A stretch of 64,000 nucleotides of DNA, taken from NCBI RefSeq assembly GCF_007753265.1, contig NZ_CP036349.1, positions 4,869,363 to 4,933,362 on the forward strand, given 5' to 3'. Position numbers and translations under genes: made by a program. The notes beneath the pieces are model-generated. The model was given only the letters and a program-made list of their open reading frames with translations. It did not search any database and was not told the origin of the DNA. Positions 32,445-41,656 of this stretch are shown here, piece by piece. Each line of letters starts with the position of its first letter. The first letter of the stretch is position 1. Source of the stretch: Botrimarina mediterranea (GTDB taxonomy: Bacteria; Planctomycetota; Planctomycetia; Pirellulales; Lacipirellulaceae).

Positions 32445-33146
32445 TCAATGCGGTTTCCCTTGCCCGTAATAAGCGCCGGGGCCGTGCTTGCGGTTGTAGT
32501 GCTTTTGGAGGAGGTAGTCTTCGACGGGGCCGAGCGAGGGCGAGAGCGTGAGGCTGTCGATCGCCATCGCGGCGCAGGCCTCCAGCGCGATCGCGTTCTT
32601 CACCGACTCGGCGGCCGACTTGCCCCAGGCGAACGGCGCGTGGCTCGCCACGAGCACCGCGGGGATCGCGATCGGATCGAGGCCTTCGAACCGTTCAAGG
32701 ATGACGTGACCGGTGTTCGCTTCGTAAGCGGTCTCGATCTCTTCTTGCGTCAGCGCTCGCGCGACGGGAACCGTTCCCGAAAAGTGATCGGCGTGTGTCG
32801 TGCCGTAGCAAGGCAGCTCGCGCCGCGCTTGGGCGAAGGCGGTCGCCTTGGGGCTGTGCGTGTGCGTGATGCCGCCGACGCCGGGCCACGCCCGGTACAG
32901 CAACAGGTGCGTCGCCGTATCGGAGGAGGGTTTGAGGTCCCCTTCGACGCGCTCGCCGCTCTTGAGGTCCACGACCACCATGTGCTCGGGCCGCATGGCG
33001 TCGTACGCCACGCCGCTGGGCTTGATGACGACGTGCCGGCGATCGTCCGACAGCCCGCTAACGTTCCCCCAAGTGAGCGTCACCAACCCCGCCGACACGA
33101 GGTCGAGGTTCGCCTGGCAGACCTGCTCTTTGAGGGTTTCCAGCAT
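32445..33146 (-). CDS. araD: L-ribulose-5-phosphate 4-epimerase
   Basis: 233 residues from the ATG at 33146. Class II aldolase fold. Motifs: LVTLTWGNVSG, IKPSGVAYDAM, HTHSPKATAFAQ (zinc His pair), THADHFSGTVP, and C-terminal HYNRKHGPGAYYGQ. It converts L-ribulose-5-P to D-xylulose-5-P for the pentose phosphate pathway. An upstream TTG (33239) would add 31 residues not found in the family. It is second in araB-araD-araA. No clear ribosome site is seen. Confidence 0.95.
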   Translation of the reverse strand: MLETLKEQVCQANLDLVSAGLVTLTWGNVSGLSDDRRHVVIKPSGVAYDAMRPEHMVVVDLKSGERVEGDLKPSSDTATHLLLYRAWPGVGGITHTHSPKATAFAQARRELPCYGTTHADHFSGTVPVARALTQEEIETAYEANTGHVILERFEGLDPIAIPAVLVASHAPFAWGKSAAESVKNAIALEACAAMAIDSLTLSPSLGPVEDYLLQKHYNRKHGPGAYYGQGKPH

Positions 33147-33509
33147 GGAGGGGTTACGAGGCGACGCGACGAGAGAGGGGAAAAGGCATTCTTGAAGGCC
33201 GATCGAGGCCCACCCAATAATGGCCTGCCAGACCAACAATCTAAATAAAAATGACGCTATTTGCGAGTAGCCGCCGCCCCTCCGCCACGTTTCCCCCCGA
33301 AAAACGCCTTCTCGAGGGAAGGGGATGGTGGGGATGCTGGTGTTCAGGGGGATCGCAGGCGATTAGCGACGCCAAACGGGGGGCAAACCTAGCCCCAGGT
33401 CGGCAGGTCGCTTTTGCAGGATTGGTACGTGCGGATCGGCGCCGGTCCACCCGCCGGTGGAACATCCTCCCTCTCACCAACCTCCCCCTATCTCCTTCCT
33501 TGCAAGCGA
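33147..33509. other. Intergenic gap inside the arabinose operon
   Basis: 363 bases between araB and araD, unusually long for genes of one pathway on the same strand. It contains no gene and no hairpin family. It may hold a separate promoter for araD-araA; I cannot name boxes with confidence. Confidence 0.45.
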
Positions 33510-35189
33510 CTAGCGCTTCCGGGCGCGCTCGCGGATGGCGATGAGGTCCTTCATCACGTGGTGCAGCGAGCCGGTCCATTCCTTAGTCCCGAAGGCGTCG
33601 TGCAGGGTGCGGTAGACCTCGTACAGCTCGGCGTAGACGGCGGCGTTCTCGGGGATCGGCGTGTAGACCTTCTCCTTGACGCCGGTCATCGCCTTCTGGG
33701 CGTCGACCGCCGAGGCGTGAGCGCCGCCGACGACTGCGCCGAAGATCGCCGCCCCCAAGGCACAGGTCTGGGCCGAACGGCTCACCTTCATCGGGCGATT
33801 GCAGACGTCGGCGTAGACCTGCATCACGAAGGCGTTCTTCTCGGCGATGCCGCCGCAGTTGACGACTTCCTTCACCGAGACGCCGTACTCCTCGACGCGC
33901 TTGATGATCGTCAGCGCCCCGAAGGCCGTCGCCTCGACTAGCGCCCGATAAACTTCCGCCGCCGTGGTGTGCAGCGTCTGTCCGATCAGCAGGCCGGTCA
34001 GCAGCGGATCGACCAGGATGGTCCGGTTGCCGTTGTTCCAATCGAGCGCCACGAGGCCCGTCGCTCCCGGGCGGAGCTTGGCGGCCTCTTCGGTGAGGCG
34101 CACGTGGGCGTCGCCCCCCTCGCCGTAGGAGGCGGGCGTGAGCCGCTTCACGAACCAATTGAAGATGTCGCCGACCGCCGACTGGCCCGCTTCGAGGCCA
34201 TAGTAACCCGGCAGGATCGACTCGGGGACGATGCCGCACAGACCCGGTATGTCGGGGAGCGCGTTCTCCAGCGGCGACGGCAGACAGTCGCACGTGCTGG
34301 TGCCCATAATCTTCACAAGCGTCCCGTCGCCGGCGCCGGCGCCGACCGCGCCGTGGTGCGCGTCGAACGCCCCGACCGCCACGGGCACGCCCGCCGGCAA
34401 GCCGACCTTCGCGGCGATGTCGGCCGTCAGGTCGCCCGCCTTGTGGTCCGACGGCACGGCCTTGGTCGTGTAGCGGAACCGGCTCAGCCCCGGCTCGACC
34501 GCCTCCAGAAACTCGGCGCTCGGCAGGCCGTCCCACGACTCGTGGTACAGCGCCTTGTGGCCCGCCGCGCAGATGCAACGTGCGAGCTTGTCCGGCGCCG
34601 GATTGCCGGTGACATAGGCGGGCACAAAGTCGGCCAGCTCGACCCAGCTCGCCGCCGCGGCTGCGACTTCCGGCGCGGTCCGCATGCAGTGCGTGATCTT
34701 CGACCAGTACCACTCAGACGAGTACACGCCGCCGCACTTGGCGAGGTAGGGCTCGCCGCGCTCGCGGGCCTTGCGCGAGATCTCTTCGGCCTCGGCGTAC
34801 GAGGTGTGGTCTTTCCACAGCCAAGCGTGCGCGGCGGGGTTGCCCTTGAACTCGTCCTTACAGGCGAGGGCGACGCCATCGGCGTCCACCGGGATCGGCG
34901 TCGAGCCGGTCGTATCGACGCCGATCCCGACCACCGCCTCCGGCGAGAAGCCGGCCGTTGCCTTCGCCTGCTCGACCGCCTTCTTTACCGAGTCGATAAA
35001 GCCATCGATGTAGTCGGCCGGGTTCTGGCGTGCGACGTTCGGGTCGCGCGGGTCGAGCAGGATGCCGGCGTCGCCCGATGGGTAGTCGTAGACGGCCGTG
35101 CCGATCTCGTCTCCGGTCGCGGTGTTAACCACGAGCGCGCGGACGCTGTTGGTGCCGTAATCGACGCCGATCGCAAACTTATCTGCCAC
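33510..35189 (-). CDS. araB: Ribulokinase
   Basis: 559 residues, FGGY-kinase family. N-terminal ATPase phosphate loop IGVDYGTNSVRALVV, GIGVDTTGSTPIPVD, and the signature GAFDAHHGAVGAGAGDGTLVKIMGTS, then LEAGQSAVGDIFNWF and VVNCGGIAEKNAFVMQVYADV. It phosphorylates L-ribulose. The ATG at 35189 gives the canonical start MADKFAIGVDYG. First of araB-araD-araA; divergent from the sulfatase-fold gene, so a shared control region is possible at 35190-35421. No araC/araR regulator or arabinose transporter is present here. Confidence 0.97.
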   Translation of the reverse strand: MADKFAIGVDYGTNSVRALVVNTATGDEIGTAVYDYPSGDAGILLDPRDPNVARQNPADYIDGFIDSVKKAVEQAKATAGFSPEAVVGIGVDTTGSTPIPVDADGVALACKDEFKGNPAAHAWLWKDHTSYAEAEEISRKARERGEPYLAKCGGVYSSEWYWSKITHCMRTAPEVAAAAASWVELADFVPAYVTGNPAPDKLARCICAAGHKALYHESWDGLPSAEFLEAVEPGLSRFRYTTKAVPSDHKAGDLTADIAAKVGLPAGVPVAVGAFDAHHGAVGAGAGDGTLVKIMGTSTCDCLPSPLENALPDIPGLCGIVPESILPGYYGLEAGQSAVGDIFNWFVKRLTPASYGEGGDAHVRLTEEAAKLRPGATGLVALDWNNGNRTILVDPLLTGLLIGQTLHTTAAEVYRALVEATAFGALTIIKRVEEYGVSVKEVVNCGGIAEKNAFVMQVYADVCNRPMKVSRSAQTCALGAAIFGAVVGGAHASAVDAQKAMTGVKEKVYTPIPENAAVYAELYEVYRTLHDAFGTKEWTGSLHHVMKDLIAIRERARKR

Positions 35190-35421
35190 GGGCGAGAGCC
35201 CTCGTAAGCTGGTTGAGGAAAAGAGTATGGGCGGGCCAGGCGTCGCCGCGAAGCGAGCCGCGGCCTCATAGTCTCCCTTTTTTACTTGCCGCTAGCGACG
35301 GGAGGTAGGCGCCGCAGGGCCCGGTTTCCGGCGAGAACGCCTTGCTTTGCGACAAGAGGCTTTGCTTTGCGACACGGGCTAGAATGGAGGGGTACCGCGT
35401 CCCCGTGCCCCAAGAGTTGGT

Positions 35422-37074
35422 ATGCCGTTCCGAGCCGCACTCCTCGTCGCATTCCTCGCCATCGCCGGCGCTCTCGCGCCCGTCCCCGCCTGTGCCGCCG
35501 ACAAGCCGAACATCGTGATTGTGGTCGTCGATGGCCTGGGAGACCTCGCCACGCCGCTCGGCGGCGCCAACGCGATCCTGCCGGACCCCGAGTACCGTGC
35601 GCGGCTGACGCCGAACCTTGACCGCCTGGCGATGCTCGGCGCGACGTTTACCAACGCACAGGCGGTGGACACGCTTGAGCCGCCGGAAGTGTTGTCGCTG
35701 GGACGCGACGGCGATTCGGTTGCGCTACTGCTCAAGGCCGCGGGCTACACGACGGCAGGGACGGGTCTGCCAAAGGACGCGGAAGAAGGCTGGGACGAGG
35801 TGCGGACGTACGAGCAGAAGGCGGTAAAGCCTCACCGCATTGACGGCGGGCCGAAGAACGTCGAATTGAATTTAGGCTGGCCGATACCAACATGGGGACG
35901 ACTTGTTCCGATCGATAAACGCCGCAAAGATGATCAGTCGATCGAGGCGTGGGAAGGGCTCACCGAATCTCTCGACGACCAACTCGCCGCCGCTTGGGCC
36001 GCCGAACAAGTACGAACCAAGGGCGCCGACACGCCGCAGCAGTTCGTCTACGTCGAACTATTAGGCCCCGCTGTGCCGTATCGCGGGTTCGTCGCGCCGG
36101 GCGTCTTCTTCGATCGATTCCCCCTCGATCAGATCAAAGTTCCTCCCTTCGATCCCGGGGACCTGAAAGACCTCCCCGAAGGACATTGGAAGAAAGGCCA
36201 CGCCTCGGCGTCACTCTCCGACGACGACCGGCTCGCCGTCATCCAGGCGTACCTCGCCACGGTTTCCGCCGCTGACTACGCGATCGGCAAAGTGGTTGAC
36301 GCTGTGGAAGAGTTGAACAGCGATGAAGTCAAATCCAACGACTGGACGCTCGTCGTGGTCTCAAAGCGTGGGACGCCCCTCGGTCAGAAAGGCGTCTGGG
36401 CGTTCTCACCCTGGGAGGCCGCTACGAATGCCAACCTCATGATCTACGCGCCCCAGATAACTACCGCCGAGCAGCGAGTCACGACACCGGTCGGCATCGG
36501 CAGCGTGGCGCCAACGGTCGCGGTGCTCGCAGGGGTCGAGTCGCCACGTCCTACCGGCGACAACCTCATGTCACTCTTACCCATCAAGGAACATTTGCCC
36601 GGCGTCGTTGCGCTGACGACCGTTGGCGAACGGGCTCTCAGTGTTCGCTCGCACCGCTTCCGACTCGTCCGCTACGATGACGGCGGCGAGGAACTTTACG
36701 ACCACGATCACGACGGCGAAGAACTCTTCAACCTGCTCCATCCGAGTCAGGCGGCAAAGGTCAAACTCTTCGGCATGAGCGAAACGCAGGTCGAAGCGGT
36801 GAAGCAATGGCTCAGCCAACGTCTCGACGAGGCGCTTGCGCAGCGCGCCAAGCCCGGCCACCCCTCCGCCATCGACGATCTCCTCCCCGGAGATTTCAAC
36901 AATGACGGTCGTGTTGACGCCGCCGACTCGACCGTCTGGCGCGACAATCTTGGCAAGGAAGTGCCCGTCGGCGCGGCGGGCGATGGCGATTTCGACGGCC
37001 GCGTCGAGCAAGACGACCGCCCCATCTGGCTCGATAACTACGGACGCAAGCGAGAGCCGGCGCCTGTCGAGTAA
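35422..37074 (+). CDS. Sulfatase-fold protein without catalytic residues, dockerin-like tail
   Basis: 550 residues. Signal peptide 1-26. The alkaline-phosphatase/sulfatase frame is clear: NIVIVVVDGLGD (30-41), LTPNLDRLAMLGATFTNA (62-79), YLATVSAADYAIGKVVDAVEEL, GQKGVWAFSPWEAATNANLM, ELYDHDHDGEELFNL. Key residues are lost: the second metal Asp of VVDD is Gly38; the C/S-x-P-x-R nucleophile block is VDTLEPPEVLSLG; the later D-H pair is K315-R316 in SKRG. It is therefore most likely a pseudoenzyme. Residues about 490-545 are a pair of Ca2+ loops (GDFNNDGRVDAADSTVWRDN and GDFDGRVEQDDRPIWLDN) as in dockerins. It is divergent from araB; its stop abuts the next convergent gene's stop (TAATTA). Confidence 0.85.
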   Translation: MPFRAALLVAFLAIAGALAPVPACAADKPNIVIVVVDGLGDLATPLGGANAILPDPEYRARLTPNLDRLAMLGATFTNAQAVDTLEPPEVLSLGRDGDSVALLLKAAGYTTAGTGLPKDAEEGWDEVRTYEQKAVKPHRIDGGPKNVELNLGWPIPTWGRLVPIDKRRKDDQSIEAWEGLTESLDDQLAAAWAAEQVRTKGADTPQQFVYVELLGPAVPYRGFVAPGVFFDRFPLDQIKVPPFDPGDLKDLPEGHWKKGHASASLSDDDRLAVIQAYLATVSAADYAIGKVVDAVEELNSDEVKSNDWTLVVVSKRGTPLGQKGVWAFSPWEAATNANLMIYAPQITTAEQRVTTPVGIGSVAPTVAVLAGVESPRPTGDNLMSLLPIKEHLPGVVALTTVGERALSVRSHRFRLVRYDDGGEELYDHDHDGEELFNLLHPSQAAKVKLFGMSETQVEAVKQWLSQRLDEALAQRAKPGHPSAIDDLLPGDFNNDGRVDAADSTVWRDNLGKEVPVGAAGDGDFDGRVEQDDRPIWLDNYGRKREPAPVE

Positions 37075-37305
37075 TTAGCGGGTCGGCGCCGCTTGTGGGG
37101 GCTTCGTGCTTGAGCCCTCAGCGCGCGCGGGCTTGCCCGGCATGAACAGCGTGCATCCGCCGTTACCGGAGATGCGCAGCTTAACGTCTTGCAGCTGCTC
37201 TTCGATGCAGAGCCCCATTGTGCGATCAGCAATCGACGCGCCGGGCTCGATCTGCCACCACTTGCAGTCCTTACAAAGTCCCCAATGTTGGTCCTGTGAG
37301 TCCAT
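37075..37305 (-). CDS. Small four-cysteine protein
   Basis: 76 residues from the ATG at 37305, with AAGGAGC 11 bases upstream. C-K-D-C-K-W-W near the start, then GLC and GGC, which suggests a small zinc-ribbon-like or redox domain, followed by a disordered Pro/Thr/Ala tail. Upstream in-frame extension to 37494 runs through non-coding DNA and was rejected. No family recognised. Confidence 0.7.
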   Translation of the reverse strand: MDSQDQHWGLCKDCKWWQIEPGASIADRTMGLCIEEQLQDVKLRISGNGGCTLFMPGKPARAEGSSTKPPQAAPTR

Positions 37306-37497
37306 GGCTGGTGCTCCTTGGTGTGTGAGGCGATAAGCGCGCTTGGCTAAAACGCTTTCGCTTCTACGCACGCAAACGCGATGCCACCGCGGTGCGAAGA
37401 GCCGGACGCTAAGGCGTGCCGGCTGATACGCTGGCGCTCCCCCCATCAGCCGGGGGCCTTCTCCGGCGGTTCCGTGGCGCGTGTGCTCACGCACCGA

Positions 37498-38118
37498 TCA
37501 GGCTGGCTCCACCGACTCCAGCAGCCGCACTGGCACGATCCACTTCCGCCACACCGCCAGCAGCCGCAGCGTCGCGGCCGCCGTGATCGCTAGGGGTTGT
37601 GAGATCGTCGCCGGAATCGCCAGCGACTCCCCCGTTAGATAGACGATCGCCCCCAGCAGCGCGCACGTCGCGCAAAGCGGCGAGGTGCGGAAGATGTTCG
37701 GCGTCTCGTTGCAGATCACGTCGCAGATGACGCTGCCGAACGTCCCGGTGATGACCCCCATCACCGCGGCGATCAGCGGCGACATCCCCTCGTTCACCGC
37801 CACTGCCGCCCCCGCAACACTGAAGAGCCCGAGCCCCAACGCGTCGGGCCAGATGAGGTACGGCTCGATCCGCGCCACCATCCGCGGCGTCACGGCGCTC
37901 ACCGCCGCCAGTCCGAACACTACCCACAGCAGATACTCGTGCTCAACCCAGAACAGCGGCGTCCGGTCGAGGAACAGGTCCCTTAGAGTGCCGCCGCCAA
38001 ACGCCGTTGCCGCCCCGACGCACAAGAGGCCGACGATATCAAAGCCGTCGCGTAGCCCGCGGAGGATGCCGTACAGGGCCGAGGCGGCGACCGCGGCGAG
38101 TTCAATCGTGGGGATCAT
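37498..38118 (-). CDS. TRIC/UPF0126 family membrane channel or glycine transporter
   Basis: 206 residues in two repeats of three membrane spans. Signatures: GFDIVGLLCVGAATAFGGGTLRDLFL and GMSPLIAAVMGVITGTFGSVICDVI, the two inverted repeats of bacterial TRIC (YicG/YadS-type) proteins, with WPDALGLGLFSVAGA between. Monovalent cation channel or amino-acid transporter role has been proposed for the family. The ATG at 38118 gives the expected N-terminus. A single gene, downstream of a hairpin element. Confidence 0.9.
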   Translation of the reverse strand: MIPTIELAAVAASALYGILRGLRDGFDIVGLLCVGAATAFGGGTLRDLFLDRTPLFWVEHEYLLWVVFGLAAVSAVTPRMVARIEPYLIWPDALGLGLFSVAGAAVAVNEGMSPLIAAVMGVITGTFGSVICDVICNETPNIFRTSPLCATCALLGAIVYLTGESLAIPATISQPLAITAAATLRLLAVWRKWIVPVRLLESVEPA

Positions 38119-38133
38119 GGTTCATGCTGTTCG

Positions 38134-38219
38134 GTGGGAGGGGTCTCCAGACCCCGATAACGCGCACCATACCGTTGCGACCAAGCGACCGTAATCGGCG
38201 TCTGGAGAAGGCTTCCCAC
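38134..38219. repeat. Inverted repeat of the GGCGTCTCCGACGCC family, degenerate
   Basis: Left arm 38134-38158 (GGTGGGAGGGGTCTCCAGAC...) and right arm 38194-38219 pair with about five mismatches. Loop and flanking CCGATAACG / GTAATCGGCG resemble the perfect copy at 32351. It lies between divergent genes (TRIC and pta). Confidence 0.75.
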
Positions 38220-38309
38220 AGCGAGCGCGACGAGTGGGCTAGGCCGAAGGGACGTTAGGAGCGACCATCAAAGCTACAGACCAGCACGCCTCACCCTTAG
38301 TTCGCCCCG

Positions 38310-40412
38310 ATGTCCAACGCCGCCTACGTCGTCGCCTGGGAGCCCCGCAGCGGCAAGTCGCTCGTGGTGTTGGGGCTCATGGAGCTGCTGTCGCGGCGGG
38401 TCGAACGGCTCGCCTACTTCCGCCCCCTGGTGGACGGCGATCCGGAAGCCGACCCCCACCTACGGCTGGTGCGTGAGCGTTACCGGCTGACCACGCCCGT
38501 CGATCGGATGGTCGGCGTGCGCCAAGACCGGGCCGAGCAACTGGTCGCCGACGGTCAGGAGGCGACGCTGATCAAGGAGGTGCTGGCTCGCTACCGGGCG
38601 ATCGCGGCCGAGTCCGACTTCGTCCTCTGCGAAGGCCCCGACTACATCGGCGCCCAGGCGGCGTTCCAGCACGATTTCAACTCGGAGCTCTCAAAACACC
38701 TCGGCGCGCCGCTGGTGATGGTGGGGACCGGCGCCGGTCGGTCGGCCGCTGAAACGGTCCGCGATGTCCGCGCGGCGACGGCCGGCTATCACGAACAGGG
38801 CGACGTCGTTGCCGCGACGTTCGTCAACCGCGTGCCGCCCGACGAAGCCCGCGCCCTCCGCGAAGCATTTCAAGAGCGATCGCCCAGCGACGGGCCGATT
38901 TATGTCATCGAAGAAGAGCCCTCGCTCGCCCGCCCCACGCTCGCCCAGGTCGCCGACGCCATCGGCGCCCGCTGGCTCTACAAGCCGGACGACGTTCATC
39001 AGCGCGACGTCACCACCTGCCGCGTCGCGGCGATGACGCTGCCGCACTTCCTTGATCGCACCGCCGAGGGCGCGCTGGTGATTACGCCCGGCGACCGTTC
39101 CGACATCCTGGTGGGTGTCGTCGCGTCACTGGTCTCTGACGGCGTCCCGAAGGCGGCGGGCGTCCTGCTCACCGGCGGGCTCGAGCCCGAGCCCTCAGTG
39201 CGACGGCTCATCGAAGGCATGCGTCGTTGGGTCCCGCCGGCGATGATGGTCGATTGCGACACCTACCGCGCCGCCACCGCGGTCGAGTCGGTCCGCGCGG
39301 TGCTCGCCCCGGAGAACCTCACGAAGATCGCCACGGCGCTGGGCGTCTTCGAGCGCGAGGTCGATTCCGACGCCCTCGCCGAGCGGATCGCCGTCACCCG
39401 CACCGAGCGGGTGACGCCGCTGATGTTCGAGTACGACCTCATCGAGCGTGCCAAACGCATCCCGCGAACGATCGTCCTCCCCGAGGGGGAAGACGATCGC
39501 ATCCTCCGTGCCGCGGCCGTGCTCTTGCGGCGGCACGTGGCGTCGCTGGTGATTCTCGGCGAGCCCGATGCGATCACCGCTCGCGCCGCGGCGCTGGGGC
39601 TCGACCTCGCCAAGGCGCGACTCATCAACCCGATTGCGTCGCCCGACCGCCGTCGCCTCGCCGAAGAGCTATCGAATCTCCGCGCGCACAAGGGCGTCAC
39701 GGTCGAGATGGCGTACGACCTCTTGGGCGACCCCAACTACTTCGGCACGATGATGGTCCAGGTCGGCGACGCCCACGGCATGGTCTCCGGCGCGACGCAC
39801 ACCACCGCTCAGACGATCCGCCCCGCCCTGCAAGCGATCCGTACGCGCGACGACTGCTCGATCGTGTCGAGCGTCTTCCTGATGTGCCTCGAAGACCGGG
39901 TGCTGGTTTACGGCGACTGCGCCGTGAATCCCGACCCGACGCCCGAGCAGCTCGCCGACATCGCGATCAGCTCGGCAAAGACAGCCAAGCAGTTCGGCGT
40001 CACGCCGCGCGTGGCGATGCTCTCGTACTCGACGGGCGAATCAGGGAGCGGCTCGGCGGTCGACAAGGTCCGCGAAGCGACACGACTTGCTCGTCAAAGG
40101 GCGCCGGAGCTGTCGATCGAAGGTCCGATCCAGTACGACGCCGCCGTCGATGCCTCGGTCGCCAAGTCAAAGATGCCCGGCAGCCAGGTCGCCGGCCACG
40201 CGACGGTGTTCGTCTTCCCCGACCTCGACTCGGGCAATAACACCTACAAAGCCGTCCAGCGCACCGCCGGCGCCGTTGCGGTTGGGCCAATACTGCAAGG
40301 ACTCCGCAAGCCGGTGAACGACCTCAGCCGCGGCTGCACGATCGACGACATCGTCAACACGGTCGCGATCACCGCCATCCAGGCCCAGCCCGAGGGAGAC
40401 CGCCCCTCGTGA
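38310..40412 (+). CDS. pta: Phosphate acetyltransferase (long form)
   Basis: 700 residues. N-terminal P-loop-like domain (VAWEPRSGKSLVVLGLMELL), a DRTGG middle domain (VDGDP..., about 220-340) and the catalytic C-terminal domain from about 375: RTIVLPEGEDDRILRAA, VEMAYDLLGDPNYFGTMMVQ, HTTAQTIRPALQAI, MLSYSTGESGSGSAVDKV, PDLDSGNNTYKAVQRT. It interconverts acetyl-CoA and acetyl phosphate. Its TGA overlaps the GTG of ackA by GTGA, so the two are translationally coupled. The start has no strong ribosome site. Confidence 0.97.
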   Translation: MSNAAYVVAWEPRSGKSLVVLGLMELLSRRVERLAYFRPLVDGDPEADPHLRLVRERYRLTTPVDRMVGVRQDRAEQLVADGQEATLIKEVLARYRAIAAESDFVLCEGPDYIGAQAAFQHDFNSELSKHLGAPLVMVGTGAGRSAAETVRDVRAATAGYHEQGDVVAATFVNRVPPDEARALREAFQERSPSDGPIYVIEEEPSLARPTLAQVADAIGARWLYKPDDVHQRDVTTCRVAAMTLPHFLDRTAEGALVITPGDRSDILVGVVASLVSDGVPKAAGVLLTGGLEPEPSVRRLIEGMRRWVPPAMMVDCDTYRAATAVESVRAVLAPENLTKIATALGVFEREVDSDALAERIAVTRTERVTPLMFEYDLIERAKRIPRTIVLPEGEDDRILRAAAVLLRRHVASLVILGEPDAITARAAALGLDLAKARLINPIASPDRRRLAEELSNLRAHKGVTVEMAYDLLGDPNYFGTMMVQVGDAHGMVSGATHTTAQTIRPALQAIRTRDDCSIVSSVFLMCLEDRVLVYGDCAVNPDPTPEQLADIAISSAKTAKQFGVTPRVAMLSYSTGESGSGSAVDKVREATRLARQRAPELSIEGPIQYDAAVDASVAKSKMPGSQVAGHATVFVFPDLDSGNNTYKAVQRTAGAVAVGPILQGLRKPVNDLSRGCTIDDIVNTVAITAIQAQPEGDRPS

Positions 40413-41536
40413 AAGTCCTCGTCCTGAACTGCGGCAGCTCATCGATCAAGCACCGGCTTTTTGAGATGCCCAATGATCATGAACCGGGTGGTATCGAGCT
40501 GGGCCGTGGCGCCATCGAAGGCATCGGCGCGGAGGGCTCGGTCGCCGATCACGCCGCAGGGCTACGGCAAGTGTGCGACGAGCTCGGCGTCGAGCCCGAG
40601 ATCGTCGCGCACCGCGTCGTTCACGGCGGCGAGCGTTTCGTCGCGCCGATAGTGATCGACGACGAGGTCGTCGCTGAACTCGACCGGCTCAACCCGCTCG
40701 CGCCGCTGCACAACCCCGCCAACGTGCTCGGCATCCGAGTCGCGCGCGAGTGGTTCCCCCGGGCGACGCATGTCGCCGTATTCGACACGGCGTTCCACGC
40801 CACGCTGCCGCTCTACGCCAGCCACTACGCGATCCCAAAGCACTTGGCGACCGAACACGGCGTGCGGCGCTACGGCTTCCACGGCTCGTCGCACGCCTGG
40901 GCGTCACAGCGCGCCGCAGAACTTCTCGGCAGACCGCTCGAAGAACTGCGGCTCGTCATCCTCCACCTCGGCGCCGGCGCGAGCGCCACGGCGGTCCTCG
41001 GCGGTAAGTCGATCGACACGTCGATGGGCATGACGCCAATGGAGGGCCTCGTGATGGCGACCCGTGCGGGCGACATCGACCCGGGCGTGCCGCTCTTCCT
41101 CCAGCGCGAACTCGGCATGACCGCCGCCGAGGTCGACCGCCTCCTCAATCGCGAAAGCGGCCTCCGCGGCTACTGTGACGAGTCCGACCTTCGCGAAGTT
41201 CTCCGCCGCGCTGATGAAGGGGACACCGACGCCCAGCTCGCCGTCGAAGCCTACGTCTACCGCATCGCCAAGTACGTCGGCGCCTACGCCGTCGCCCTCG
41301 GCGGCCTCGACGCGGTGGTCTTCACCGCCGGCGTCGGCGAACGCAGCGCGCCGATCCGGGCGCTGGTTGCCCAGCGGCTGACGTTGTTCGGCGCGAAGCT
41401 CGACGCCGAAGCGAACGACGCATCGACTAGCGAAGACCGTGCGATTCAAACCGCCGACAGCCCCGTAGCCCTCTTGATCGTGGCGACGAATGAAGAGCTA
41501 CAGATCGCCCGCGAAGCGGCGGCGCTGGTGGAGTGA
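40409..41536 (+). CDS. ackA: Acetate kinase
   Basis: 375 residues, slightly shorter than typical AckA (about 400). Motifs: VLNCGSSSIKHRLFEM at the start, HRVVHGGERF, AVFDTAFHATLP, RRYGFHGSSHAW, ILHLGAGASATAV, STMGMTPMEGLVMATRAGDID (as DTSMGMTPMEGLVM), FTAGVGERSAPIR. It makes ATP and acetate from acetyl phosphate. GTG start overlaps pta, so the two genes form an acetate/ATP module. A perfect hairpin element follows 20 bases after the stop. Confidence 0.96.
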   Translation: MKVLVLNCGSSSIKHRLFEMPNDHEPGGIELGRGAIEGIGAEGSVADHAAGLRQVCDELGVEPEIVAHRVVHGGERFVAPIVIDDEVVAELDRLNPLAPLHNPANVLGIRVAREWFPRATHVAVFDTAFHATLPLYASHYAIPKHLATEHGVRRYGFHGSSHAWASQRAAELLGRPLEELRLVILHLGAGASATAVLGGKSIDTSMGMTPMEGLVMATRAGDIDPGVPLFLQRELGMTAAEVDRLLNRESGLRGYCDESDLREVLRRADEGDTDAQLAVEAYVYRIAKYVGAYAVALGGLDAVVFTAGVGERSAPIRALVAQRLTLFGAKLDAEANDASTSEDRAIQTADSPVALLIVATNEELQIAREAAALVE

Positions 41537-41556
41537 TCGCGAACCACGACAGAGAG

Positions 41557-41632
41557 GGCGAGCCGGCGACGTTAGTCGTCGGTGCGAAGCGGGTACCAGG
41601 GTTCCACCGACGACTAACGTCGCCGGCTCGCC
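41557..41632. repeat. Perfect 28-bp inverted repeat, 'GCGAGCCGG' family
   Basis: Arms 41557-41584 and 41605-41632 are complementary at all 28 positions; the 20-base loop begins CGAAGCGGGTACCAG, as in the copy at 22290. It lies between convergent ackA and the ABC ATPase gene. Confidence 0.95.
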
Positions 41633-41656
41633 GTCATTCGTTCGAGCAGCGCTACG

